From Toxonevra muliebris (Eukaryota; Arthropoda; Insecta; Diptera; Pallopteridae), in assembly GCA_963691655.1 (NCBI GenBank), contig OY829329.1, positions 9,128,708 through 9,192,707 of the forward strand: DNA of 64,000 bases, read 5' to 3'. Each line of letters starts with the position of its first letter. The stretch's first letter is position 1. Under the pieces are notes generated by a model. The model was not told the origin of the DNA. It worked only from the letters and a program-made list of their open reading frames with translations, and did not search any database. The position numbers and the translations under genes were made by a program. This document shows, in pieces, positions 11,153-23,620 of this stretch.

Positions 11153-13702
11153 TGATATTTGAAATTATAAAGCTTTTCGTGTATATTCTGTTTGTTTAGG
11201 AGATTACAATTCTCAATTTTTATTAGTATTAGTTTGATAAATAGAGCTCAGTAGAACTCAACATCAAGCTCAATGTTTTTCTTCGTTTAGTTTCAGGCGC
11301 TTTGGAGCAGTTTCTGAATTAATTTTCGATGGAGAAAAAAGTGGTATTCCAATGTGAGAATATTGAAATTGCAGAGAAATCGAAGAATTTATTTGAGAAC
11401 TGCTTGAATAAGCTTTGATCAGGAAAGTGAAGACATTCGGAAAAAGTATTTAATGATTTTAATTTTTTCTAAAGTATTATTTTTATACCTGAGTGTGTTT
11501 AAACCTTTTTCCTTTCATTTTAATTGTCTGTGTGAAACCGTCGAATTTTGTCTTCTTAAATGATTTTTACACTCTTTTGTCTTCTCTTCTTAATGAATGT
11601 TTTATTTGATTGACTAAGATTAAGAAGATTCCTGCAGTTGCCGTGTGTTTGTCTATTTGATATATGAAGCCTCAGATAATATCCAGAATCTTCAAGAATC
11701 CAGAAACTTTTTTTCAATGAACATCTAAGCGCAAATAATCATTAAAAAAAAGGAAATAAAAAATTTGCAACCAAGTACATCATAACAATTTACAATACAA
11801 TTGGTCATAAAATTAAAAGCACCTAAAATTAGGCAATGATGTGTGTAATAAAACCGAATTTTAAAGCTTTTTCTTTTCTTTGGAGAAAAAAGGGTTACAT
11901 CTCATGAATTTTAATATTAAACTACACACTATGTTTCACTTATAGCTCAATTATTGTATACTACCTGTGGAGAAGTCGTTTGTATTTTACACTCAAAGAA
12001 CAAATTTAAGCATGAGTAAATCGCATAAAAGTATGCTATGTTTTTTTTTTTTTTGCATTTAAGTATGAAAACTACTAAAAATTATACAAGCATATGAAAA
12101 AGAAAATATGCATATACATTTAAAAAATTTTACAACTACAACGATTGTAATAAAAGCGCAACAACAACAACAACAAAAACATCTAAATCAACGGCAGTGA
12201 CATCGTTAAAATACAAGAAGCATATAACTAAATTCATGCTGCTTTCTTACAGCATTATTACTACCAAGTACATACATACATATGCGCTGCTCTAAATACA
12301 ACAATAACAAAATTTGTTTGTTTGTTTTTTTCTTTTTTTTGTTTTGTTACGCTTCACTTTTTGTTGCTCCATTTTTGTATATTTTGTATGCGAGTATATA
12401 TGACGGTGACGACAACAACAATTGGAGACATTTCTCATTAGATTCATAGAATATCACACTCACACTCACATAAAACTTTTCACAGACTCACATATACATA
12501 AATACATATACTTATGTATATGTATATAAGAGAATAAATAAAGAAATAACATTTTTGCTTCTTTGACACCACACACTCATACACACACACACACACACAC
12601 ACATAAAAACATAAAAACACTTATGAACCGCATACCACACTCACACACACACATGTATATAAAGACTAACAACCAAAAACGAAATCCACTAAAAATCCTT
12701 GTAAAATACATTTTCATCACTCTAATTGCTCATGTCGTTTGTGATGTAATATTGTTGTTGTTGCTGTTTTTCTTGTTGCTCCAGTTGTATAGAAAATTTA
12801 CGATTTTTCTACATGTGTGTGTGTGTGCGCTGCTGTTGTATTATGAATTGTGAGTATTTATATGTATGTGTGTATGTGTATATATGCATGTGTATGTAAG
12901 AGTGTATTGTGGCATTCTTTTAATGCTTCACCGAATTTAAGAAGCGTAACAAAATCGTTTTACACATTAGTACTACTACTACTACTACTACATATGTAGG
13001 TATGTATTTAGTATTTTGTAGCAGAAGTGGAGAAGCTGAAAAGCAGCAAACTAAACGAAGCATAAATTTAGGGGCGCTCACCGATGCTGTAAGTTAAGTA
13101 TGAAAGGTGAAAAATTAAAACATTAGAAGTCTGGCGGAAAGTGCGTTAAAAGGTCAACGATGTATGAAGCGAGCGAAATACATTTAGTTGCAATTATAGA
13201 TGGAAAATAAAATTAATTAGAATTTTTTTTTTTTTTTTTGGGTTTTAAATAGCAGAAGTTTCTTGGTGGGACTATAAATACACGAAGAAGAAAAAAGTAC
13301 TTAATATTGAAGGTTTTCATCTAACTATTTATAACAATGGAGTAAGTAGGAATTTTCTTTACTTATTGAAATACTGTAATCATATATAATATGTACGTCT
13401 GTATGTCTATTAGAGTTTTTCGTTTTTTTTTTGAGTTATTTCAATCATTATTACACGAACATTTTGGTTCGTAGACCAAATCAATTTGAGGAACTTTGCC
13501 GAAGATTAATGAAAAAATTCGCAACGTGCTTGAATCATTCACATTCGAAACGATGACCTGAAATTGGTCGCATAGTGTTAATGTTCATTAACTATGAGCG
13601 GAATGAATGATATAAAATTGAATGCACTCTTTTACAGCTCTGTTAATCAACATAATTTCAATCAATTTAACATGTAGTTATGAATTGTCACTAACAGTTA
13701 GC
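11153..13702. other. Intronic sequence, AT-rich, microsatellites
   Basis: (CAA)n near 12160, (AC)n 12581-12602, (ACT)n 12969-12991, poly-T near 12040 and 13223. No supported gene. Confidence 0.5.
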
Positions 13703-14921
13703 AAAATATTGCACTCAATAATGAAATAACAACAAACCCTACAACATTTGCTCACAAAAACCAATCATACTCTCAGCACAAAGCACGAAAACTCCAATAA
13801 CAAAAGAGCAACAATGCAATGTTAATGTTAATGAGAATGAAATCGGCTGTAATGTTAATGAGAATGAAAAATGTTATCTTACGTACATAGGAACAACAAC
13901 AAAAACTTTTGGGTACCAGAATAGCGGAACATCAGGCAGACATAAAAAGAAAAAAAAAGAACAACAACAACACTAGCAGAACATATATTAGAAAAACAAC
14001 ACACTGTAAATTTTAGGGAGGTACAAATATTGGAGAGAGGGAAAACCAGAGAGCCCAAGATACACACCATAGAGCCTACACATACAATGAAAATTAAGAA
14101 GAACGATGGACCCCAACACTAACAGATCAAAATATTGCACTCAATAATAGAAAAATAACAACAAACCACAACATTCGCTCACAGATTCAATCATGCTCTG
14201 AGTACAATTTTCACGAACCCACGAAAACTCCAATAACAGAAGAACAACAATTCAATGTTGTTTATGAGATAAGCTGTAATGGGAATGAGAGTGAGAGAGA
14301 GATCACATTTCTGCATTGTGTACATAAACACAACAAAACGACTTTTGGATACCAGAATAGCGGAACATCAGGCAGACATAAACGAAAAACAACAACAACA
14401 ACACTAGCATAACATATATTAGAAAAACACCACACTGTAAATTTCAGAGAAGTACAAATATTGGAGAGAGAGAGAAAAGAGAGAGAGCACAAAATACACA
14501 CTAGAGAGCCTACACATACAACAAAAATTTAGGAAAACGATGAACACCAACACTAATAGAATAGTAAAATATTGCACTCAATAATAAAACAACAACAATA
14601 TTCAATAATACTCTCAGCTCAATATTCACGAACCCAAAAACTACTATAACAAAAAAGAGCAACAATGCAATGTTGTTGTTGTTGTTTATGAGATCGGCTG
14701 TAATGAGAATGAAAGCGAGAAATGTGAACTTGTGTAGACAGGCACAACAAAAAAACATCAGGCAGATATAAAGAGAAAAAAAAACAACAACACTAGCAGA
14801 ACATATATTAGAAATACACCACACTGTAATTCTCAGACAAAAACAAATATTGGATAGAGAGAGAGAGAGAGAGAGATCGCACATATAACGAAAATTGTGA
14901 AAAACGATGAACACCAAAAGG
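13703..14921. repeat. Large tandem repeat, ~430-bp unit x3
   Basis: AAAATATTGCACTCAATAAT marks unit starts at 13703, 14129 and 14566 (426 and 437 bp apart). Shared internal landmarks in order: a GGAACATCAGGCAGA-like motif, AGAACATATATTAGAAA, CACACTGTAA, ACAAATATTGGA plus (GA)n, and ACGATGRACMCCAA at unit ends. The third unit is shorter. Confidence 0.88.
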
Positions 14922-14999
14922 AAAGGAGAAGTGGGAGGGGAAGGGGGAAAGGAGAAGAGGGAGGGGAAGGGGGAAAAGGAGAAGAGGGTAAGAAGGAAA
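14916..14999. repeat. Polypurine tract with ~27-bp internal repeat
   Basis: Purine-rich + strand built from GGAGAAGAGGGAGGGGAAGG-like units repeated about three times; contains many G3-G5 runs. Directly follows the ~430-bp tandem array. Confidence 0.8.
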
Positions 15000-17104
15000 A
15001 TAGAAGCGGTAGGGAAAATAGAAAGTATGATAAGAAGATATAGAGCGAGCAGGGTTCACGGAGCCATGAATTTCGAACCGAACTGGACCTGAATTTGGTT
15101 TCAATTTCTGTCTGATATTTATTTTTTATTTATGCATTCATTTGTAATACAAAAGCCTAATAGGCCAAAAAATATATTACATAGCAAGTATGTACGAAAC
15201 TTAAATTAAAATATGAAAATTTAAATTAAACGAAATTAACTGAGTTACTTTTATTAGTTAAATTTAGTTAAAACCCATTCTAAAACTATTCAATATTGCC
15301 CATCATCAAAAATATTTAAAGCAGATAATCTATATCAAATGATTAAGAAATTGGTTTGATTTTTTGCGAGATTTGTGAATCTGTAACTATAAAATGAGAC
15401 TACATATTCAAAAACAAAGATCTTGTGACTCTTTTCATTAAACATGCATTTGATCTCTTCACCATAAACAATTTAAGTTTTAAGCTTTACTCTTCTCTTT
15501 GCATTGATTTAATCACAAGTGCAACATGCTTACACTTACAGTTCATGTATCCAACAACCTGTGTTTGTAATAAATAATTGTGATGGCTTAACGAAGGCAC
15601 ACACACTCACACACACAAACACAATTACACACATTTATATGTACATCACATACACAAAATATACGCGCTAATATTTATGTTCCTGTCAATTAAATCACAT
15701 TCCAGTTCTTATATTGCAATGTCACCATTAATACCAGCAGCATCAGCAACGCCACCATCACTGCCACAACCATTACTGTTATACCATCGTTACCACAAAA
15801 TACGTACCGCTAACGAGTTGACACAAAAAAAAAAAAAAAAGATAAAAAAAAAAATAAAGAAAGAAGTAACAAACAAGTAGAAAAAGAAGAAGAAGATGCC
15901 ACAGCATTATAAAATGCTTCATTGCTCGCATTACAAATTACACACAAGTTTCATGCTTCATTCTTCGTGCTACAAGCTGCACGTAGAAATTGTTGCGAAT
16001 GCCTTGACCGCGTGAACATATGCTATATATAATTCCTTTACACACACATACACATATACACATGAGAGTATATATGAGTATGTGTGTGTGTTTTGTCCAA
16101 TCGATAAAAGTCTTTAGCAATCGGATGTTCAAAGTCGACGACAACGGAGAGTAAATGCGGTGGAAGTATACGCGACCATTAAAAAGAACAATAACAATAA
16201 CAAAAAAAAAAAAAAAATAAGCAAAGAGTCAACAACATCAGCAGCAACAACAAAAACACAACCGGAAGTATGCACACACGTAACAGATACTAATGTTGTT
16301 TTTGTTGTTGTCGTTATATTTGCTGTTGTTATTTTTGTCGTGTGTGCTTTTAGGGGAGTGAGAGGAGAGAGGCAGTATGGTGGTGGTGGTGTATCGTTTT
16401 CCTTGGTATTATATTTCTTATGGTTTGTTTCCTCGCTAAATAATTGAAGTATCGCATACAACAAATTTTTTTATTCAATACTTTAGGCGGGAGAGACAAA
16501 ATGGTGAGAGACTAAAAGAGAGTGAGAGAGTAACGAAAAGATGTTCGTATATATTTTGAATGAGAACGAAATCTATGTATTTAAAATCTTAAATGGAATA
16601 TTATGAAATTAGTGACTGATTCTGAGAGTAAATGAAATCAATCAACAATGTTAGAATTTTTTTTAGGTGTGTTTTTGTTTTTTTAGAATTTTATTCACAC
16701 AATATGAACATATAAACGTTAGGGTGGTTCAAATTGTTTAAAATGAAAAAAAAAAACTAGCCAAAGCGTATAGTAAAAAAAAAAAAAATTTGTGGATGAT
16801 TCTAAGAAAATCTGCAATATGTCTAAAATCAATATTGGTTGCTATACATAGACGATTTTTATTAAAAACTAGCCGTTTATTACCCGAAAAAGTTATAGAG
16901 TAATCGTTCATTTTAGGCTCTTTTGAAAGAAGTTTTCATTTACTTTCTTAATTTGTACTGATATCTAATTTTTTTATGCTGAAGATATAAAGAATATTCT
17001 GATAAATTATTAATTCTTGTCTATAATACGGAGGGACTAACAAAAGTTCGCTTAGATGGCTACAAGGGAAAGATCAAAAACAATTTTAATTTCATCACTT
17101 CATC
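15000..17104. other. Intronic sequence without recognised genes
   Basis: AT-rich; A runs at 15826-15841 and 16202-16217, GTT/ACA-rich stretches near 16180-16340. No supported coding or mobile element. Confidence 0.5.
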
Positions 17105-18120
17105 TTCATCGTTTTTTTTTTTTTTTTTGAAAAATTGTGTTGAAAATTTTTTTTTATTGTTGAAAACGTTGTAAAAACTCATAAAACGTGTAGAAAACAT
17201 AAAAATTCGAAAAAAAATTTTTCCCATGAATTTTTTTTAAGTATTTTAGTTAAAAACTAATTTTTGAAAAAAGACGTTGAAAGCACTATAAAATCTAAAA
17301 GTAAACCCGTGTAGGAAACATAAAAAATCGAAAAAAAAAATTTTTTCCAAGCATTTTTTTGAAAAATTCTGGTCGAAAAATTTTTTTTTTTTTTTTTTGT
17401 TGAAAACGTTGTAAATATTCATAAAACGTGTAGAAAAAATAAAAAACGAAGAAAAAATTGTCCCCATGCAGTAAAAAAAAAAATTGTTTTTTGGAAAATT
17501 TGTTTTATTGAAAAGTTTATAAAAACTCATAAAAAGTGTAGAAAACATAAAAAAAGTTCCCCCTTATTCATTTTTTTTAAAAATTTTGGTCGAAAAAAAA
17601 TTTTTTTTTTTTGTTCAAATATTCATAAAACGTGTAGAAAACTTAAAAAATGTAGAAAAAATTTTCCTTTATGTAGCCCCGCCCCCCCCCCCCCCCTTTA
17701 TAAATGTTTTGAAAAATTTAAGTAAAAAAAAAAAATTTGTTTTTTTGGAAAATTTTTTTTTATTGAAAACTTTATAAAAACTCATAAAACGTGTAGAAAA
17801 CATAAAAAAACGAAAAGAAACATTTTTTTTCCATGTATCCCCCTCTCATTAGTTTCTTGAAGAATTTAGGTCAAAAGAAAATTGTTTTTATGAAAAATTT
17901 GTTTTTGCTGACAACGTTGTAAAAACTCATAAAACGTTTAAAAAATCTAAAAAATCGAAATACAAATTATGAATTTTTTGAAGAATTTAAATAAAAAAAA
18001 AATAGTTTTTTGAAAATTTTTTTTTTTATTAAAAACTTTATAAAAACTCATAAAACGTGTAGAAAACATAAAAAATCTAAAAAAAAAATTTTCCCCCCAC
18101 GTACCTCTACCTTACCATTT
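17105..18120. repeat. Degenerate tandem array, ~110-150-bp unit
   Basis: The core AAAACTCATAAAACGTGTAG followed by AAAACATAAAAA recurs about eight times (near 17175, 17300, 17418, 17525, 17622, 17775, 17925, 18045), each followed by A/T homopolymer and a CCATG/CCCC segment. A C15 run sits at 17682-17696. The core GTGTAGAAAA..CCATG..CCCC resembles the 138-bp repeat at 7150-7545. Confidence 0.75.
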
Positions 18121-18307
18121 TTTTCAAAATCATAAAATCATCGGTATCACAAAAGTTCGACCTGACCCGAAAAAAAATGTTTACAGATTCGTGATCAGCA
18201 GCGAAAACAACTCCTGAAAAACCATATGAGATCAGAAATTTGTTTCCTGTTGTATAGTGTTATCTCTTCATTATTGCCGAAGACCTTTCCTCTTAAGTTT
18301 TTTTTGT

Positions 18308-18765
18308 TATGTAAATATCTATGATATGGGCAAATTTCAAAAATGTGTAAAATGTAAATAACTGTATTGTTTTATGTTCCTGTCTCGCTCAGACTGCTGT
18401 GCGGTATGAAAATGCTACTCTCAACAACTAAGAGAAAAGAGAGTTTGTATGTAAATGAGAGAGCACTCCAGATTCAATCGTTATGTTTCGCTCATTTTAC
18501 ACACACAATTGCATACGTCATAAACCGAAAACAAAATGTGTGTGCGCATTTATTCGTGGTAGAATTATTTGTTGGTGTTTGGTATACGTGTGGAGATCGA
18601 CTTTACCATACAAGCAGAGAAGTCGCTGTAGGCTCTCTCTTCCTCTCTCTCTCTCTTAATCTCACCTCATGTGCTGTACTCTATAGTAATGTGTTAAATG
18701 CAAAAATCAGCTGACGTAAGTACAGGGGTTTAGCAGCCGCTGTTTACGTCGGCTGAATTTGAATT
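18308..18765 (-). repeat. Dispersed repeat R, near full-length copy
   Basis: In reverse complement it is collinear with 45603-46025 and with 58545-59590 minus its insertion. Shared blocks: TCAGCCGACGT..ACGTCAGCTGA hairpin, CATTTAACACATTA, a (GA)n run, CTTCTCTGCTTGTATGGTA, AACACCAACAAATAATTCT, GTGCTCTCTCAT, and an end near GAAATTTG. No coding capacity. Probably a non-autonomous mobile element of unassigned class. Confidence 0.75.
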
Positions 18766-18884
18766 ATGCACCTAAGCATATAAATTATACATGTATGACT
18801 ATACATGTGTGAGTTTGTGTGTATGGCATTCAATTGGATTGACTGTTTACACATTAAATCTTCTGTGTACTTTGCACGAATCCA

Positions 18885-19015
18885 TTTTTTTTTTTAATTT
18901 TTTATATATATTTTTTTTATTATTATTTTTTTTATATATTTTTTTTTTTATTTTTTTTATATATTTTTTTTTATTATTTTTTTTTATATATTTTTTTTAG
19001 TATTCATTTTTTTTT
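18885..19015. repeat. T-rich tandem repeat with TATATA steps
   Basis: Alternation of T7-T10 runs and TATATATT / TATTATTATT; very low complexity. Confidence 0.8.
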
Positions 19016-21009
19016 TTTTGTAGAAAAATTTATAACTTTAAATTCTCCAATAGACTCTTCATCACAACTCCTAATCTCCCGGTAATAATGTTCCTAAAAT
19101 TCAATATCCACTTCTAATTTGAGTAAGGACATTAAAATCATTAAACTATTTACTTTGCCGATTACATTCATCATAAAAATTTTTATGGTCAATTTAAAAA
19201 ACAAAAAAAAAAAAAAAAAACATTTCAAATGTCAACATTGTAAAGCAGTCAAGAATTTAAATGCTTTAATAAAGTACCCATTACACACACACATATATAA
19301 AAACAGAGTCAACAGAGGACTGAGCTCTTAACAACCTTACAGGTTTGTCATTTCAATGCACTTTATAAGATGATACTTTTGCAAACTTGCTACTGCTACT
19401 AAGAACTTACCTTTTCGTACCTTTCCTATAGCAATATACCTAGTCTTTTGTCATATAAATGTTCTCTGGAAAAAAAATGAAAAAAATTAAATGAAGAAAG
19501 AAGCACAACTTTGTTGTTTTAGTATGGCATGTTTATGCTTCTGTATGTAAGTACATATATGCGACTTTAATGTATACGTCCGAGTAATGTGAGCTTTATT
19601 TCAATGACAAGTACATTTCAACCTGCTGTTACTTTAATGTACTACTACTACTATTACGACTATTTCTTCTGCTACTTCCACTACTCCTATTACTACTACT
19701 ATTACTACTGTTTGTTTCTACTGTTTTTTAAGCTCCTCACATAAAATTGTAATTTTTGTTACTTTTGTCGATGCAAAAATATGCAATTTTGAAGAAGTTA
19801 CTTTTTTTCTTCTTCTTCTTTTTCTTCTTCTATTTAACCATAACTTCATTCAATACTCTGTCAAACATGTGTGCCTTGACCTTCCAAAAAAAAAAAAAAT
19901 TACTCGTATTGCAATTTGCCTGTTTGTCGTCGTATAAAAGAAAAGTTGCAGTAAGAAAACTTTCCAAGAAAACCAACAACAACAAACTAACTACATGCAC
20001 ATACAAAATTTTCTCTCTCTTTTTTTTGGTGCTCTTTTTTTAACTATTCAAAAATTTTGCTCTCTACATACATACATATGTATGAGAGAATTTATGAAAA
20101 TATTATTGCATACTTTTTTGTGCTCATAATTTTTTTTTTTTGCATATGGTTTTTGTCTTTGATATTTTCCGTTTGCGGTTTAGTCACTTGACGCTGGACG
20201 GTCGTTTGGTTTTTAAATTTATGACGTCATATTGTTTGTTTTAAGAAAATTTCTTATTTTTGTTGGTATGATTGCCGAGTAATAAAGATTTTCTGGGAAA
20301 AACTAATTTTCTTTGGTACTTAATATAGTTACATAGACTCAAAACCATATGCCATACATAATTTAAATTGTAAAGAGAAAAAAAGAATGCATTATGAATT
20401 ATGTTAATAAATTTGAACTTGTTGTTTACTGCCATTGTTGGTAATTTGGTATAAAAATATTTGCTGTGGGTTTGCATGTTGAAATTTCAGCTCTGTTTGT
20501 TTTTTTTTTTTGAATTAACTTTCAGTGAATTTTATATGGTAAATATCATGGAAATTACTATGTAGTTAGTTATTTGAAATGAGGTTGGAAAATTGAGAAG
20601 TGAATTTGCTGAAATTAGTGAGTTATAAAAAATAAAAGCTGGAAATATTTACTTTGCTTAAAAGAAGTGCGAAAAATGTAGTACTCTTGCACTAGCGGTT
20701 GCTAGGGAGGGGTTATGAGGGAAACATTTTCCCGCTCTTCTCCTTCCTTGCTCTTTCCCCACTCCGCTCTTCCCCCTCTCTATACAAATTAAAATCTCAT
20801 TCATTTTGATCGCTGAACATGAATCAAATAAAATTTTAAAGAACGAATAAAATTAATAACCCGGAAATGTCTCGGTTCTCGAGTGCACGCTTGTGCTGAA
20901 CCCTTTAGGGGATGCAAAGATAGCTAATGGGAGGGAAGGAGGAAGGGGTTGGTGGTGGTTAATATTTTCGTTCCCTTAAAAATTATTTTGGAACATAAGC
21001 AAAAATCAT
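19016..21009. other. Intronic sequence, AT-rich
   Basis: (CTA/TAC)n at 19640-19720, homopolymer tracts, and a somewhat GC-richer patch at 20690-20970 that I could not identify. No gene supported. Confidence 0.5.
20222..20229. promoter_or_regulatory. CRE palindrome TGACGTCA
   Basis: Perfect 8-bp cAMP-response-element consensus in AT-rich intron, next to a GC-richer patch (20170-20200). A single 8-mer can occur by chance, so it is only a candidate enhancer site. Confidence 0.2.
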
Positions 21010-23620
21010 TATACTTCATTCTCATTTTTCACCTGGATTTTGGTTTTCTTTTGATCTGAGTTTTTGTCTCATTTTGGTTTGAGTTTTGGTCAAAATTTGA
21101 TCTGAAGTTTTATTCAAATTTAAGTCTCTTTTTAATATGAGTTTTGAGTTTTAGTTGGCCCAAAATTTCGATCTGAATTTGATTTCCTTTTAGTCTTATA
21201 TCCGGTCTTAACTTTGTTTCTGAAGTTTTGTTCCAATTTAGGTCTTTTTGAGATCTTCATTTGCTCAGAGTTTCGGTCTGAATTTGTTTTTTTTTTCAGT
21301 CTGATTTTTGGTGTAAATTTTTTATTTTATTTCTGGTCTAAATTTTGCCTTTTTTCAGTCACAGTTTTTTCTGTGTGTTTTGGTTTGAGTTTTAGTCTAA
21401 ATTTGGTCTAAAGTTTTGTTCAAATTTTGCTCTCTTTTTAGTCTGAGTTTTGGTCAAAATTTTTGCCTGAATTTGATTTCCTTTTATTCTGATTTTTGGT
21501 TTGAATTTTGATTTGATTTCTAGTCTAAATTTTGTCACTTTTTGGTCAGAGTTTTTTCTGTGAGTTTTGGTTTGAATTTTGGTCTAAATTTAGTTTCTTT
21601 TTTATCTGAGTTTTGATTTGGATTTAGTTTTTTTTGACCTAGATAGATTTGGTTTGCATTTGGTCAAAATTTGTTCTCCTTATGGTTTGAGGTTTGTTGT
21701 GAAATTTGGTCTAAGTTCTGGTCTGAGTTTTGATCTGAATGCAATTCTGCATTTAGTATCATTTTGAATTGAATCTGTCTGACTTTTGTTGTAATTACGG
21801 TATGAATTTTTCGACTTATTTTTGATCTAAATATTGGCCTGAGTTTAGTTCTAAAATTTCGTATAAGTTCTGGTCTGACTTTTGATTTGAATTCAGGTTT
21901 GAATTTAGTTCTATTTTCGATTAAATTTTGGTGTGATTTTAGTTTGAATTTTGGTCTAATTTTTTTGGTTAGATTTATGGTCTAAATTTTGATATAATTT
22001 TTAGTTTGTTTTAATCTAAATTTTGCTCTGCATTTTGGTCTGATTTTTGTTTAAATTTCGGTTTAATTTTTTTCGCTTGATTTTTGGTCTAATCTGAAAT
22101 TTAGTATAAGTTTTGGCATAAGTTTTGGTTTGAATTCAAGTCTGAATTTAGTACCATTTCGCAATAAATTTTGTAATGATTTTTGGTTTGATTTATTGTC
22201 TAAATTTTGGTGTAAAATTTTGTATAAAGTTTTGGTCTAAAATTTGGTATAAAATTTGATATCAAAATTTGGTATAAAATATGGTATAAAATTTTGTCTA
22301 AAATTTTGTTTCAAAATTTGGTATAAAATTTAGTTTCAAAATTTGGTATAAAATTTGGTATCAAAATTTGGTATCAAAATTTGGTATAAAATATGGTATA
22401 AAATTTTGTCTAAAATTTGGTATCAAAAATTGGTATAAAATTTAGTTTCAAAATATAGTATCAAAATTTGGTATAAAATTTGGCGTAAAATATGGTATAA
22501 GATTTGGTATAAAATTTGGTATAAAACTTGGCATAAAATTTGGTCTAAAATTTGGTAAATTTTGGTATAAAATTTGGTATAAAATTTGGTCTAAAATTTG
22601 GCATAAAATTTGGTCTAAAATTTGGTATAAAATTTGATATCAAAATTTGGTATAAAATATGGTATAAAATTTTGTCTAAAATTTTGTTTCAAAATTTGGT
22701 ATAAAATTTAGTTTCAAAATTTGGTATAAAATTTGGTATCAAAATTTGGTATCAAAATTTGGTATAAAATTTGGTATCAAAATTTGGTATAAAATTTAGT
22801 TTCAAAATATAGTATCAAAATTTGGTATAAAATTTGGCTCAAAATATGGTATAAAATTTGGTATAAAACTTGGCATAAAATTTGGTCGAAAATTTGGTAA
22901 ATTTTGGTATAAAATTTGGTAAATTTTGGTATAAAATTTGGTATAAAATTTGGTTTAAAATTTGGTATAAAATTTGGTCTAAAATTTGGTATAAAATTGG
23001 GTCTAAAATTTGGTCTAAAATTTGGTATCATAATTTGGTATAAAATATGTTATAAAATTTTGTCTAAAATTCGGTTTCAAATATTTGGTATAAAATTTGG
23101 TTTCAAAATTTGGTATAAAATTTGGTATCAAACTTTGGTATAAAATTTGGTATAAAATTTGGTACAAAATTTGGTCTAAAATTTGGTAAAATTTTGGTAT
23201 AAAATTAGGTATATATTTGGTTTAAAATATGGTATAAGATTTGATATAAAATTTGGTATAAAATATGGTGTAAAATTTGGTATAAAATATGGTATAAAAA
23301 TGTATAAAATTTGGTATTAAATCTGGTCCAAAATTTGGTATAAAATTTGGTATGAACTTTGGTCTAAAATTTGGTCTGATTTTTGGTCTTAATTTTTGGA
23401 ATTTTGCTTTGAAATTTAACTCAGATTTTTGTCTGCTTTTGGTCAAAGTTTTGATCTGATTTTTAATCTGATTTTTATTCTAAGTTTTGATCTAATTTTT
23501 AGTCTAAATTTGTTCCCAAAAGTGGTCTAAAATATTTTCTGATTATCGTTCCCAATTTGGGTGTGAATTTTGATCTCATTTTTAGTCCTTGATTTTAGTT
23601 TTGGTTTGGATTTAAAATGG
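21010..23620. repeat. 12-bp minisatellite, block 2
   Basis: Flanks use GGTCTGAATTTT / GGTTTGAATTTT variants; the centre (about 22200-23390) is a homogeneous GGTATAAAATTT / GGTCTAAAATTT / GGTATCAAAATTT array. A segment at about 22234-22387 is repeated 378 bp downstream (about 22612-22765), with no difference noticed by eye. Confidence 0.9.

Noticed and set aside
10370..11199. Overlapping forward open frames of 121-215 codons rich in Val, Leu, Trp, Tyr, Gly
   Set aside because: They are translations of a stop-free 14-bp minisatellite in all three frames.
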